Positions 31,876 to 39,746 of a DNA stretch of 64,000 nt are shown here, piece by piece. Both the position numbers and the translations under genes were made by a program. Where the stretch lies: the NCBI GenBank assembly GCA_027665725.1, contig JAQDDS010000003.1, positions 62,001 through 126,000 of the forward strand, given 5' to 3'. Below the pieces are notes generated by a model. That model did not search any database and was not told where the DNA came from. It saw only the letters and a program-made list of their open reading frames with translations. The DNA comes from Streptococcaceae bacterium AF77-01CM03A. Its GTDB lineage: Bacteria > Bacillota > Bacilli > Lactobacillales > Streptococcaceae. How positions within the stretch are numbered: the first letter of the stretch is position 1; each line of letters starts with the position of its first letter.

Positions 31876-32331
31876 ATGAAGATTCATTTTGAGATGACCC
31901 CAGAATTTTCAGAAAAAGATCCTCACATTCTCATTCAGGCAGCTCAGTTAACTGATCAAGCTCGAGAAGTGATGGATTATTTAGAACAATTTTCAACTGT
32001 CAATCAGGTAGTGATTCCCATCCGAACAGATGATCAATTGGTCATGGTGAAGATTGAAGAGATTATCATGGCAGATATTGATAAAAATGTATTGACTATT
32101 TATACCGTTGATGGGTTTTATATGACTAAGGAAACCTTGATAAACTTTCAAAATCGGGTTAATCGCCGGAATTTCCTGCAGATATCCCGTCACGCTATTA
32201 TCAATATTGACCATTTAGAATCCTTATCGGATAGTTTTTCAGGAAATATGATGGCTAAGTTGACACGGGGCATAAAATCTAGTGTGAGTCGGAAATATGT
32301 CAAGTCCTTAATGGATTATTTAGGTTTATAG
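31876..32331 (+). CDS. LytTR-family DNA-binding regulator without receiver domain
   Basis: 151 residues starting MKIHFEMTPEF, with GGGAG ahead of ATG 31876. It has no receiver domain. The first about 55 residues are a short N-terminal module, then a LytTR domain (about 55-151) with the typical ILMADIDKNVLTIYT-like region and RRNFLQISRHAIINIDHLESL. It is followed 6 nt later by a DUF3021 membrane protein. LytTR plus small membrane protein pairs in streptococci (for example HdrRM and BrsRM of S. mutans) form regulatory systems in which the membrane partner holds the regulator inactive. The target here is probably the direct repeat at 30055-30084. Confidence 0.85.
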   Translation: MKIHFEMTPEFSEKDPHILIQAAQLTDQAREVMDYLEQFSTVNQVVIPIRTDDQLVMVKIEEIIMADIDKNVLTIYTVDGFYMTKETLINFQNRVNRRNFLQISRHAIINIDHLESLSDSFSGNMMAKLTRGIKSSVSRKYVKSLMDYLGL

Positions 32332-32337
32332 GAGAAA

Positions 32338-32769
32338 ATGATGAAACGCTTGATAGCTTATTTTGTAACAGGTATGCGGACAGGCTCCTTCTTTTACTTG
32401 GGGTTGGTTTTGCTAGCTCATATTTTCCCTAGCATTATCTATCCAGCCTTTAATGTTAGGAATATTTTAGCCATTTTTTTGATGAGTGGTACCATGGGGG
32501 TTTTGTCAGTCATGATTGAGGAACTAGAATTTTTAGCTTATAGCATACGCGTGGTCTTGCATTTACTAGTGACGGCTGTCATTTTAGTTTTGACCTGCCT
32601 ATTTTTTGGCTGGGGAGTCGCTTTGCTCAGCCCTGTCCATTGGTTTATCTTCTTGTTGATTTATGGCCTTATCTGGCTCTATCAAATCCGGCAAGCTCAC
32701 AAGCAGACCCAGAAGATTAACCAAGCTTTAAAAGATAAACGAAAGCATGTTGCAAGTTTAGAATCTTAA
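32338..32769 (+). CDS. DUF3021-family membrane protein
   Basis: 143 residues with four membrane segments (about 13-30, 38-58, 67-88 and 93-113) and a charged cytoplasmic tail of about 28 residues. DUF3021 proteins are routinely encoded just after LytTR regulators and are thought to restrain them. Ribosome-binding site GGAGAAA directly ahead. It is the last gene of the operon; no clear terminator was seen before the next promoter. Confidence 0.8.
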   Translation: MMKRLIAYFVTGMRTGSFFYLGLVLLAHIFPSIIYPAFNVRNILAIFLMSGTMGVLSVMIEELEFLAYSIRVVLHLLVTAVILVLTCLFFGWGVALLSPVHWFIFLLIYGLIWLYQIRQAHKQTQKINQALKDKRKHVASLES

Positions 32770-32855
32770 GCATTCCAGTAGATTGATTCTTGGTTTCAAT
32801 TTTCACTAAATTGTGGTATAGTAACTCCAGAAATGAAAACAGTAAGGAGAAAGCT

Positions 32856-33548
32856 ATGCCAGTAAATGAATATGGTCAGATGATTGGTGAACCTGTAGAC
32901 GACACACCTGGAGTTTTGCCTTCACTTGTACGGATAGAAGGACAGTATACGATTATCGAAGCTCTGTCAGTAGAAAAGCATGCGGAGGATTTGCTGGCTG
33001 TTTATGGTCCAGAATCACCTCGAGAGATGTGGACCTATCTCTTTCAACCGCCAGTAGAGAATCTCGAAGAATTAGTTGTAGCTTTGAAGCAGATGCTTGA
33101 GCGCAAGGATCGCTTCTATTATGCGATTATCGATAAAGCGACTGGAAAGGCGCTGGGGACTTTTTCTCTCATGCGTATTGACCAAGCCAATCGCACCATT
33201 GAAGTTGGCGCGGTGACCTTTTCTCCGACTCTCAAACAGACAAGAATGGGGACAGAAGCCCACTATTTGCTAGCTCGTTATGTCTTTGAAGAACTCAACT
33301 ATCGTCGCTATGAGTGGAAATGTGATGCGCTAAATCTCCCTTCTAGAAAATCAGCAGAACGTTTGGGTTTTATCTACGAAGGCACTTTCCGTCAAGCGGT
33401 TATCTACAAGGGAAGGACTCGAGACACGGACTGGATGTCTATGATTGATAAGGACTGGCCTCAAGTCAGAGCTCGTTTTGAAGAGTGGTTGCGTCCGGAT
33501 AATTTTGATGAAAATGGGCAACAGTTGAAATCTCTTAGAGAATGTTAG
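32856..33548 (+). CDS. GNAT acetyltransferase (RimJ/RimL-like)
   Basis: 230 residues from MPVNEYGQM, with AAGGAGAAA ahead; the longer frame lacks a start signal. Acetyltransf_3 features include ALGTFSLMRIDQANRTIEVGAVTFSPTLKQTRMGTEA and RYEWKCDALNLPSRKSAERLGF. A promoter (TGTGGTATAGT, -10 at 32815-32820) lies upstream. Substrate unknown. Confidence 0.88.
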   Translation: MPVNEYGQMIGEPVDDTPGVLPSLVRIEGQYTIIEALSVEKHAEDLLAVYGPESPREMWTYLFQPPVENLEELVVALKQMLERKDRFYYAIIDKATGKALGTFSLMRIDQANRTIEVGAVTFSPTLKQTRMGTEAHYLLARYVFEELNYRRYEWKCDALNLPSRKSAERLGFIYEGTFRQAVIYKGRTRDTDWMSMIDKDWPQVRARFEEWLRPDNFDENGQQLKSLREC

Positions 33549-33559
33549 AAAGGTTTGCT

Positions 33560-33982
33560 ATGATTAAGATTACAAAAGAAACATCTGTTTCAATTGATGA
33601 CGTTTTGCATCTCTACCAGGCAGTTGGTTGGACAAACTATACAAATCAGCTCCAAATGTTGGCCCAGGCCTTGTCTCATTCGCTAGCGACTTATCTTGCC
33701 CGTGATGGTGAGAAAATCGTTGGTTTAGCGCGTTTGGTTGGAGACGGTTTTTCATCCGTTTTTGTCCAGGATTTGATTGTTTTGCCTAGCTATCAGCGCC
33801 AAGGAATTGGTAGTAACTTGATGAAAGAAGCCTTGGCTGACTATAAGGATGCCTACCAAATACAACTAGCGACCGAAGAGACAGAAAAAACCTTGGGCTT
33901 TTACCGTTCTCTGGGGTTTGAAACCTTATCTACTTACGATTGTACAGGAATGATTTGGGTGGATCGAAAAAAATTAAAATAA
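33560..33982 (+). CDS. GNAT acetyltransferase
   Basis: 140 residues from MIKITKETSVS (AGAAAGG ahead). The acetyl-CoA motif VLPSYQRQGIGSNLMKEAL (about 74-92) is clear. It is 11 nt after the other acetyltransferase and should share its transcript. Substrate unknown. Confidence 0.88.
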   Translation: MIKITKETSVSIDDVLHLYQAVGWTNYTNQLQMLAQALSHSLATYLARDGEKIVGLARLVGDGFSSVFVQDLIVLPSYQRQGIGSNLMKEALADYKDAYQIQLATEETEKTLGFYRSLGFETLSTYDCTGMIWVDRKKLK

Positions 33983-33991
33983 TTTTTTTAT

Positions 33992-34008
33992 CTTAAGTTA
34001 ACTTTAAG
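33992..34008 (+). promoter_or_regulatory. CiaR-type repeat, first small RNA gene
   Basis: CTTAAG-N5-TTTAAG (33992-33997 and 34003-34008) matches the CiaR direct repeat TTTAAG-N5-TTTAAG with one difference. A -10 TATCAT (34019-34024) follows 10 nt later, the spacing used by CiaR-activated promoters. Confidence 0.82.
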
Positions 34009-34030
34009 TTTACTCATGTATCATGTAATC

Positions 34031-34129
34031 ATTAAGTAAAGACCTCCTAACTTTATTTAATAGAAATCCTAAACTTTTCTTTTTCATAATAATCTCCCTA
34101 AAGAAGCCACCAAATCAGGTGGCTTTTTT
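34031..34129 (+). ncRNA. cia-dependent small RNA (csRNA/ccn family), copy 1
   Basis: About 100 nt between the CiaR promoter and a strong terminator (AGCCACC / GGTGGCT plus Ts, 34105-34129). It contains the unpaired pyrimidine-rich stretch TTTTTCATAATAATCTCCCT that is complementary to ribosome-binding sites and start codons and is the mark of this family. These RNAs base-pair with mRNA leaders (comC is the best known target in pneumococcus). The exact member (ccnA-E) cannot be named from sequence alone. The 5' end is inferred from the -10 position. Confidence 0.85.
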
Positions 34130-34150
34130 GTTTGCGGGCTGGATTTTTGC

Positions 34151-34163
34151 TATAATAGGAACA
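34151..34163 (+). promoter_or_regulatory. -10 element placing ruvB as a leaderless mRNA
   Basis: TATAAT (34151-34156) is followed by six bases and then the ruvB ATG at 34163. Start of transcription about 7 nt after the -10 would fall on the start codon, so little or no leader is expected, although AGGA lies in the gap. Confidence 0.65.
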
Positions 34164-35161
34164 TGAGTAGAATTTTAGATAATGAAATCATGGGTGATGA
34201 GGAGTTGGTAGAACGTACCCTCCGTCCCCAATATTTACGTGAATATATCGGGCAGGACAAGGTCAAGGATCAGCTTCAAATCTTTATCGAGGCAGCAAAA
34301 ATGCGTGATGAGGCGCTGGATCATGTTCTTTTATTTGGCCCTCCAGGTCTCGGGAAAACAACCATGGCTTTTGTCATTGCCAATGAATTGGGAGTTAATC
34401 TCAAGCAAACTTCAGGTCCTGTTATCGAAAAAGCGGGTGATCTGGTAGCGATTTTGAATGACTTGGAGCCAGGAGATGTTCTTTTTATTGATGAGATTCA
34501 TCGCTTGCCCATGTCGGTAGAAGAGGTGCTATACAGTGCCATGGAAGACTTCTACATTGACATCATGATTGGTGCAGGAGAAGCTAGCCGTAGTGTCCAT
34601 CTAGATTTGCCACCTTTTACCTTGATTGGTGCAACGACACGAGCTGGGATGCTGTCCAATCCTCTTCGTGCCCGTTTTGGGATTACAGGTCACATGGAAT
34701 ATTATACCCATTCTGACTTGACAGAGATTGTCGAGCGGACGGCAGATATCTTTGAGATGGAAATCACTCATGAAGCTGCATCTGAGTTAGCTTTACGCAG
34801 TCGTGGAACTCCTCGTATCGCTAATCGTCTCCTCAAGCGCGTGCGTGACTTTGCCCAGATTATGGGCGATGGCTTGATTGATGATGTGATTACGGATAAG
34901 GCCTTGACCATGCTGGATGTAGACCATGAAGGTTTGGACTATGTAGACCAGAAAATCCTTCGCACCATGATTGAGATGTACGGTGGAGGTCCTGTCGGTC
35001 TAGGAACTCTTTCGGTTAATATCGCCGAAGAGCGTGAGACAGTAGAAGATATGTATGAACCTTACCTGATCCAGAAAGGATTTATCATGCGAACTCGTTC
35101 AGGACGGGTCGCGACAGCCAAGGCTTATGAGCATTTAGGGTATGAATACATTGAAAAATGA
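34163..35161 (+). CDS. ruvB: Holliday junction branch migration helicase RuvB
   Basis: 332 residues. Walker [10 protein letters not shown] (about 57-65), Walker B FIDEIHR (about 107-113), sensor GATTRAG (about 154-160), arginine finger region RARFGI, and a winged-helix C-terminus ending [15 protein letters not shown]. It is the motor of the RuvAB complex in recombinational repair. Its stop codon overlaps the following gene by 20 nt. The start has a -10 only 6 nt upstream (see separate entry). Confidence 0.98.
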   Translation: MSRILDNEIMGDEELVERTLRPQYLREYIGQDKVKDQLQIFIEAAKMRDEALDHVLLFGPPGLGKTTMAFVIANELGVNLKQTSGPVIEKAGDLVAILNDLEPGDVLFIDEIHRLPMSVEEVLYSAMEDFYIDIMIGAGEASRSVHLDLPPFTLIGATTRAGMLSNPLRARFGITGHMEYYTHSDLTEIVERTADIFEMEITHEAASELALRSRGTPRIANRLLKRVRDFAQIMGDGLIDDVITDKALTMLDVDHEGLDYVDQKILRTMIEMYGGGPVGLGTLSVNIAEERETVEDMYEPYLIQKGFIMRTRSGRVATAKAYEHLGYEYIEK

Positions 35162-35714
35162 GACTGAAATTTTAGACTCTTTCAGAGAAAATCCTGACAT
35201 GATGGCTATTTTAACCATCATCCGTGGCTTGGAGTTGAAAGATTCCTGGTTGGCTGCTGGATCGGTCCGAAATTTTATCTGGAATCTCTTGTCAGATAAA
35301 CCAGCCTTTGACCGTGAAACGGATGTGGATGTGATTTTCTTTGACCCAGAGGTGAGTTATGAAGAAACGCTGGCAATAGAAAACAAGTTGAGAGAGGACT
35401 TCCCCCAGTATCAGTGGGAGTTGAAAAATCAAGCCTATATGCATCGGCATAGTCCCCATACGGAACCGTATGTGAATTCCTGTGACGCTATGAGTAAATA
35501 TCCTGAACGTTGTACGGCGATAGGACTTCGCTTGCATGCTGACGCAACTTTAGAGCTCTTTGCTCCTTATGGTTTAGAGGATATTTTGAACTTTCAGGTT
35601 TCTCCAACTCCCCATTTTTTAGAAAATGACGACCGGATGAAGCTTTATCAACAGCGTTTATCTAAGAAAAACTGGCAAGTAAAATGGAAAAATCTCACAT
35701 TTAAAAATACTTAA
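35142..35714 (+). CDS. Nucleotidyltransferase family protein (DUF925/COG3575)
   Basis: 190 residues. The nucleotidyltransferase-like core has [13 protein letters not shown] (about 31-43) and the acidic pair [13 protein letters not shown] (about 55-67). Usual length for the family. It overlaps ruvB by 20 nt, so translation is likely coupled; in pneumococcus a similar gene follows ruvB as I recall. Substrate unknown. Confidence 0.82.
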   Translation: MNTLKNETEILDSFRENPDMMAILTIIRGLELKDSWLAAGSVRNFIWNLLSDKPAFDRETDVDVIFFDPEVSYEETLAIENKLREDFPQYQWELKNQAYMHRHSPHTEPYVNSCDAMSKYPERCTAIGLRLHADATLELFAPYGLEDILNFQVSPTPHFLENDDRMKLYQQRLSKKNWQVKWKNLTFKNT

Positions 35715-35726
35715 GGAAACTTTAAG
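35710..35726 (+). promoter_or_regulatory. CiaR-type repeat, second small RNA gene
   Basis: CTTAAG-N5-TTTAAG (35710-35715 and 35721-35726), then -10 TATACT (35737-35742) after 10 nt. The first repeat overlaps the stop of the preceding gene. Confidence 0.82.
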
Positions 35727-35748
35727 ATAGGAGCTGTATACTTATCTC

Positions 35749-35842
35749 ATAAGTTAAGAAGAACTTAACTTATACTCCTAAAACTTTTTCATAATAATCT
35801 CCCTATAAAAAAATTAAGTCGCCCAATCAGGCGGCTTTTTTT
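35749..35842 (+). ncRNA. cia-dependent small RNA (csRNA/ccn family), copy 2
   Basis: About 94 nt with a 5' hairpin (AGTTAAG / CTTAACT, about 35752-35769), the same single-stranded TTTTTCATAATAATCTCCCT segment as copy 1, and a terminator AAGTCGCC / GGCGGCTT plus Ts (35816-35842). Same promoter design as copy 1. The two copies are about 1.7 kb apart, flanking ruvB and the nucleotidyltransferase gene. Confidence 0.87.
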
Positions 35843-35864
35843 GTTCTAAGTCTATGCTTTTTCA

Positions 35865-35880
35865 TGATATAATAGCCCTA
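35865..35880 (+). promoter_or_regulatory. Extended -10 element placing rsuA-like mRNA as leaderless
   Basis: TGATATAAT (-10 hexamer 35868-35873) is followed by AGCCCT and the ATG at 35880. No Shine-Dalgarno sequence exists in this gap, so the transcript probably begins at the start codon. Confidence 0.7.
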
Positions 35881-36602
35881 TGAGATTAGATAAATTTTTA
35901 GTAGCCGGTGCTGTTGGGAGTCGGACTGAGGTCAAAAACTTTCTAAAGGCTGGGCGCGTGACGGTCAATGGCAAGAAAGAAAAATCTGCTAAGCTACAAA
36001 TTGATGAAGGGACAGATGAGATTTGCTTTGATGGGGAAAAGCTAGACTACGAGGAGTTTGTCTACTATATGATGAACAAGCCCCAGGGTGTTATCTCAGC
36101 GACTGAAGATCCTAAACACAAGACAGTCTTGGATTTAATGGATGACTATGCACGTGCCAAGGAAGTTTTCCCAGTAGGGCGCTTGGATATCGATACGCAT
36201 GGACTCTTGCTCTTGACTAATGATGGCAAGCTGGCTCATGCCCTTCTTTCACCTAAACGCCATGTGGATAAAACCTATCTTGCGCAGGTCAAGGGAATCA
36301 TGACAGATGCAGACGTTGAGACATTTGCGCAAGGAATTCCGCTCAAGGACTTTACCTGTCAGCCTGCCAAGCTGGAGCTTGTGTCGATTGATACGGAAAA
36401 GGATCAAAGCCTGGTCCGAGTGACCATTGCAGAAGGGAAATTCCACCAGGTCAAACGGATGGTAGCCTACTGTGGCAAGGAAGTTGTGGACTTGCAACGT
36501 TTAACCATGGGAACTTTGACCTTGGATGAGGATTTGAAACGTGGAGAATGGCGTCGCTTAAGCAAGGAAGAACTAGAAGGCTTGCTTGAGAGTGTCAGCT
36601 AG
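35880..36602 (+). CDS. rsuA: RsuA-family 16S rRNA pseudouridine synthase
   Basis: 240 residues. An N-terminal S4 RNA-binding domain (MRLDKFLVAGAVGSRTEVKNFLKAGRVTVNG, about 1-31) precedes the catalytic domain with Asp in VGRLDIDTHGLLLLTNDG (about 100-117). RsuA-like enzymes isomerise a uridine in small-subunit rRNA. No RBS precedes the ATG; the -10 is only 6 nt away. In pneumococcus an rsuA gene lies next to pepC, as here. Confidence 0.92.
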   Translation: MRLDKFLVAGAVGSRTEVKNFLKAGRVTVNGKKEKSAKLQIDEGTDEICFDGEKLDYEEFVYYMMNKPQGVISATEDPKHKTVLDLMDDYARAKEVFPVGRLDIDTHGLLLLTNDGKLAHALLSPKRHVDKTYLAQVKGIMTDADVETFAQGIPLKDFTCQPAKLELVSIDTEKDQSLVRVTIAEGKFHQVKRMVAYCGKEVVDLQRLTMGTLTLDEDLKRGEWRRLSKEELEGLLESVS

Positions 36603-36630
36603 TGATACCAGCACCATGAAATATTAGGAA

Positions 36631-36658
36631 AATGCGAGGAAAATATCCTTGCCTTTTT
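36631..36658 (+). terminator. Weak terminator after rsuA
   Basis: Short stem GCGAGG / CCTTGC with a wobble pair, followed by CTTTTT. Confidence 0.5.
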
Positions 36659-36722
36659 CAGTTTTTGGTTGCTTCCTTTGTGAAAAGAGTTATAATAGAC
36701 AGTAAGAAAAAAGGAGGATTTT

Positions 36723-38057
36723 ATGAACGCGATTCAAGAATCATTTACAGATAAATTATTTGCCAACTATGAAGCAAATGTAAAATACCAAGCTATCGAA
36801 AATGCTGCCAGCCATAATGGAATTTTTGCAGCCCTTGAGCGTCGTCAAAGTCATGTTGATAACACACCTGTTTTCTCACTTGATTTGACTAAGGACAAGG
36901 TCACTAACCAGAAGGCTTCTGGTCGTTGCTGGATGTTTGCGGCCCTCAATACTTTCCGTCACAAACTCATCTCTCAATACAAACTTGAAAACTTTGAATT
37001 GTCACAAGCCCACACCTTCTTCTGGGACAAGTATGAAAAATCTAACTGGTTCTTGGAGCAAGTCATTGCGACTGCGGACCAAGAATTGACGAGCCGTAAG
37101 GTTAGCTTCCTACTCCAAACTCCACAACAAGATGGCGGACAATGGGATATGGTAGTTTCTCTCTTTGAAAAATACGGTGTCGTACCTAAGTCTGTTTATC
37201 CAGAATCTGTCTCATCTAGCAGTAGCCGTGAGCTCAATGCAATCCTTAACAAATTGCTTCGTCAAGATGCTCAAATCTTGCGTGACCTCTTGGCTTCTGG
37301 CGCAGATCAAGCGACTGTTCAAGCTAAGAAAGAAGACCTCTTGCAAGAAATCTTTAACTTCCTTGCCATGTCATTAGGACTTCCACCACGCAAGTTTGAC
37401 TTTGCTTATCGTGATAAGGATAACAACTACCAAAGCGAAAAAGGCATCACGCCACAAGAGTTTTACAAGAAATATGTCGACCTTCCACTAGAAGACTACG
37501 TTTCTGTGATCAATGCACCAACCGTTGACAAACCTTATGGTAAATCTTACACAGTTGAGATGTTGGGAAATGTCGTTGGTAGCCGTGCGGTTCGTTACAT
37601 CAACGTACCGATGGAACGCTTGAAAGAATTGGCCATTGCCCAAATGCAAACAGGAGAAACTGTTTGGTTTGGTTCAGATGTCGGCCAACTCAGCAATCGT
37701 AAAGCCGGAATCCTTGCGACAGATGTTTATGATTTTGAATCAAGCATGGACATTCAACTCACTCAAGACAAGGCTGGACGTTTGGACTACAGCGAAAGCT
37801 TGATGACCCACGCTATGGTCTTGACAGGTGTTGATTTGGATGAAAATGGTAAATCAATCAAGTGGAAAGTTGAAAACTCATGGGGAGACAAAGTCGGTGC
37901 AGATGGTTACTTTGTTGCCTCAGACGCTTGGATGGACGAATACACATACCAAATCGTTGTTCGTAAAGAATTACTAACAGCAGAAGAACGAGCTGCTTAT
38001 GAAGCAGAACCAATCGTTCTTGCACCATGGGATCCAATGGGTGCCTTGGCAGAATAA
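36723..38057 (+). CDS. pepC: Aminopeptidase C (bleomycin hydrolase family)
   Basis: 444 residues. Papain-fold cysteine peptidase of family C1B: Cys in KASGRCWMFAAL (about 63-74), His in THAMVLTGV (about 361-369) and Asn in VENSWGDK. It is a cytoplasmic hexamer that trims peptides from the amino end. Strong promoter (TATAAT at 36690-36695) and AAGGAGG. In pneumococcus manN follows pepC directly; here about 3.6 kb of insertions lie between. Confidence 0.97.
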   Translation: MNAIQESFTDKLFANYEANVKYQAIENAASHNGIFAALERRQSHVDNTPVFSLDLTKDKVTNQKASGRCWMFAALNTFRHKLISQYKLENFELSQAHTFFWDKYEKSNWFLEQVIATADQELTSRKVSFLLQTPQQDGGQWDMVVSLFEKYGVVPKSVYPESVSSSSSRELNAILNKLLRQDAQILRDLLASGADQATVQAKKEDLLQEIFNFLAMSLGLPPRKFDFAYRDKDNNYQSEKGITPQEFYKKYVDLPLEDYVSVINAPTVDKPYGKSYTVEMLGNVVGSRAVRYINVPMERLKELAIAQMQTGETVWFGSDVGQLSNRKAGILATDVYDFESSMDIQLTQDKAGRLDYSESLMTHAMVLTGVDLDENGKSIKWKVENSWGDKVGADGYFVASDAWMDEYTYQIVVRKELLTAEERAAYEAEPIVLAPWDPMGALAE

Positions 38058-38077
38058 ATGAGATATAAAAAGAATGT

Positions 38078-38234
38078 TTCTATAATTTTTAGGGTTGGTG
38101 GAAATTTTCCACCAACCCTATTTTAGTGTATACAAAAAGGCCAACATCCATTATATTAAAAGCGCTGAAACCTAAAACAAAAGAATGATGACCATATGAA
38201 CAATATACTAGAAGCTACACTACAAATCAAAGAT
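38078..38234 (+). repeat. 157-bp direct repeat, copy A (ISL3 leader and transposase start)
   Basis: This block is repeated at 40401-40557 with one mismatch seen by eye (GGTTGGTGG against GGTTGATGG). It covers the DNA ahead of the ISL3 transposase and its first 13 codons. It includes a perfect 13-bp inverted repeat AGGGTTGGTGGAA / TTCCACCAACCCT at 38091-38119 that can form a strong hairpin and may also stop pepC transcription. The usual ISL3 left terminal repeat was not found. Confidence 0.9.
38091..38119. terminator. Perfect hairpin after pepC, inside the 157-bp repeat
   Basis: 13-bp stem with 3-nt loop followed by TATTTTAG. It could act as a terminator for pepC or block outside transcription from entering the transposase gene. 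Confidence 0.55.
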
Positions 38235-39512
38235 AAAAACATTATTTGGGATAATAATGTTCAAGAGAAGATATTAAAAAATAGAAAATCTTTATTTTAT
38301 TCAGCTACATATACGCATAAACCAGAATTTTGTGCCGTTTGTGGGTGCGTTAGCCAAAATAACAATATAGTTAAAAACGGGACGAAAACTTCTCGTATCA
38401 CTCTCTGTTCTGTTTCAGGCCTTCCAGCCTACTTAAATCTACGAAATCAGAGATTTCTCTGTAGAGAATGTGGTTCTTCATTTACTGCAGATACTAGTCG
38501 AATTGTAGAAAAATACTGTCATATCTCGAAACGATTAAAAAATGAAATTAAGGCAAAAATAAGTGAAACAGTATCTGAAACATATATTGCCAAAGAAACA
38601 AATGTTTCAATTCATACCGTTAGACGTATCATAGATGATACAGCACGATTATTAACGATTAAACCATTACATGATTTACCCGAGCATTTGTGTTTTGATG
38701 AATTTAAATCTGTTAAATCTTCCGATAGTAATATGAGCTTCATTATTTGTGATAGCACTACACACAAGTTGGTCGATGTTGTACGAGATAGAAAATCTTA
38801 CAGTTTGAAACAATATTTTTATCGTTTTGAGCCTAAGACTAGATTAAAGGTGAAAACTATCTCCATCGATATGTACTTGCCATACATTCAATTAATAAAA
38901 GAAATGTTTCTTAACGCAAAAATTATCATTGATCCTTTTCACATTGTACAAGCCTTGAATAGAGAACTAAATCGAACTCGGGTACGTATCATGAATCAGC
39001 ATCGTTATAAAAATCCTAAATTATATCGAAAGTTAAAACATTATTGGAAGTTAATTTTAAAGAACCCTAATGAACTTCAGAACTATAAATATAATCGTTA
39101 TAAGCTTTTTGAAAGCTTCATAACAAGTAAAGGAATCGTAGATTATATCTTAGAAAACAATCCATCTCTAAAAAATGATTATGAGGTTGTACATTCACCT
39201 CGTGAATGTATACAGGATAGAGATTATATAGAATTCAAGGAAACGATTGAAGCAGCTACGCAATTAGACCTATCTCCTGGTTTAAAAAGAGTATTAAAGA
39301 CTCTTATGACTTACTTGCCATATATTCAAAATACTTGTGAGTATCCAACTAGAACAAATGGCCCTATTGAAGGAATAAACAATAAAATAAAAGTGCTTAA
39401 AAGAAATGCCTACGGCTTTAGAAACTATTACTATTTTAGAAATAGGATTATTTTAATAACAAAAATGTTTGGCCCAAAACAAAAAGGAATTAAGCAACAA
39501 TTAGTTGCTTAA
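38196..39512 (+). CDS. ISL3-family transposase
   Basis: 438 residues, full length for ISL3 (IS1167 type). The N-terminal zinc-finger region has CAVCGC and CRECG (about 47-93), then a helix-turn-helix (ETNVSIHTVRRIIDDTA, about 135-150) and the DDE catalytic core: DEFKS (about 168), ISIDMYLPY and DPFHIVQ, with the final Glu in GPIEGINNKIK (about 390). No frameshift is seen. It is AT-richer than pepC. The stop codon lies in a palindrome TTAAGCAAC / GTTGCTTAA (39490-39512). Confidence 0.93.
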   Translation: MNNILEATLQIKDKNIIWDNNVQEKILKNRKSLFYSATYTHKPEFCAVCGCVSQNNNIVKNGTKTSRITLCSVSGLPAYLNLRNQRFLCRECGSSFTADTSRIVEKYCHISKRLKNEIKAKISETVSETYIAKETNVSIHTVRRIIDDTARLLTIKPLHDLPEHLCFDEFKSVKSSDSNMSFIICDSTTHKLVDVVRDRKSYSLKQYFYRFEPKTRLKVKTISIDMYLPYIQLIKEMFLNAKIIIDPFHIVQALNRELNRTRVRIMNQHRYKNPKLYRKLKHYWKLILKNPNELQNYKYNRYKLFESFITSKGIVDYILENNPSLKNDYEVVHSPRECIQDRDYIEFKETIEAATQLDLSPGLKRVLKTLMTYLPYIQNTCEYPTRTNGPIEGINNKIKVLKRNAYGFRNYYYFRNRIILITKMFGPKQKGIKQQLVA

Positions 39513-39525
39513 TCCCTTCCTAAAT

Positions 39526-39555
39526 TTCTTCATCAACACTATTTGACAAAGAGCC
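39526..39555 (+). repeat. ISL3 right-end sequence, first copy
   Basis: The 30-bp sequence starting TTCTTCATCAACACTATTTG and ending ACAAAGAGCC recurs at 41672-41701. It lies 13 nt after the transposase stop and is the likely right terminus of the element. Confidence 0.85.
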
Positions 39556-39683
39556 CTTTTTTAGTGCTCAAAATAGCACTCAATTTTAAATGGATTTGGT
39601 GTTCAAAAAATATAATCAAATGCAACAAACTAATTTCATTTTTAATAGGCACAATTAATTTTAGAAGATAGTACGAAAAAATA

Positions 39684-39712
39684 TTGACTGTTTTCTTTAG
39701 AATGTGTAAAAT
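39684..39712 (+). promoter_or_regulatory. Promoter of the DUF4230 gene
   Basis: TTGACT (39684-39689), 17-nt spacer, TAAAAT (39707-39712): a good vegetative promoter. The preceding 39556-39680 holds no recognisable feature. Confidence 0.75.
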
Positions 39713-39746
39713 TTAGATAGATTATTTAAAGTGAGGTTTTTTTATC

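Larger units (their letters stand above)
38196..39555 (+). mobile_element. ISL3-family insertion sequence, left end not recognised
   Basis: It comprises the transposase gene and a right end (39526-39555) ending TGACAAAGAGCC. The inverse of that right end would be expected on the left as GGCTCTTTGTCAAATAG, but it is absent from 38058-38195. The copy therefore probably cannot move by itself, although its transposase is intact. Confidence 0.7.
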
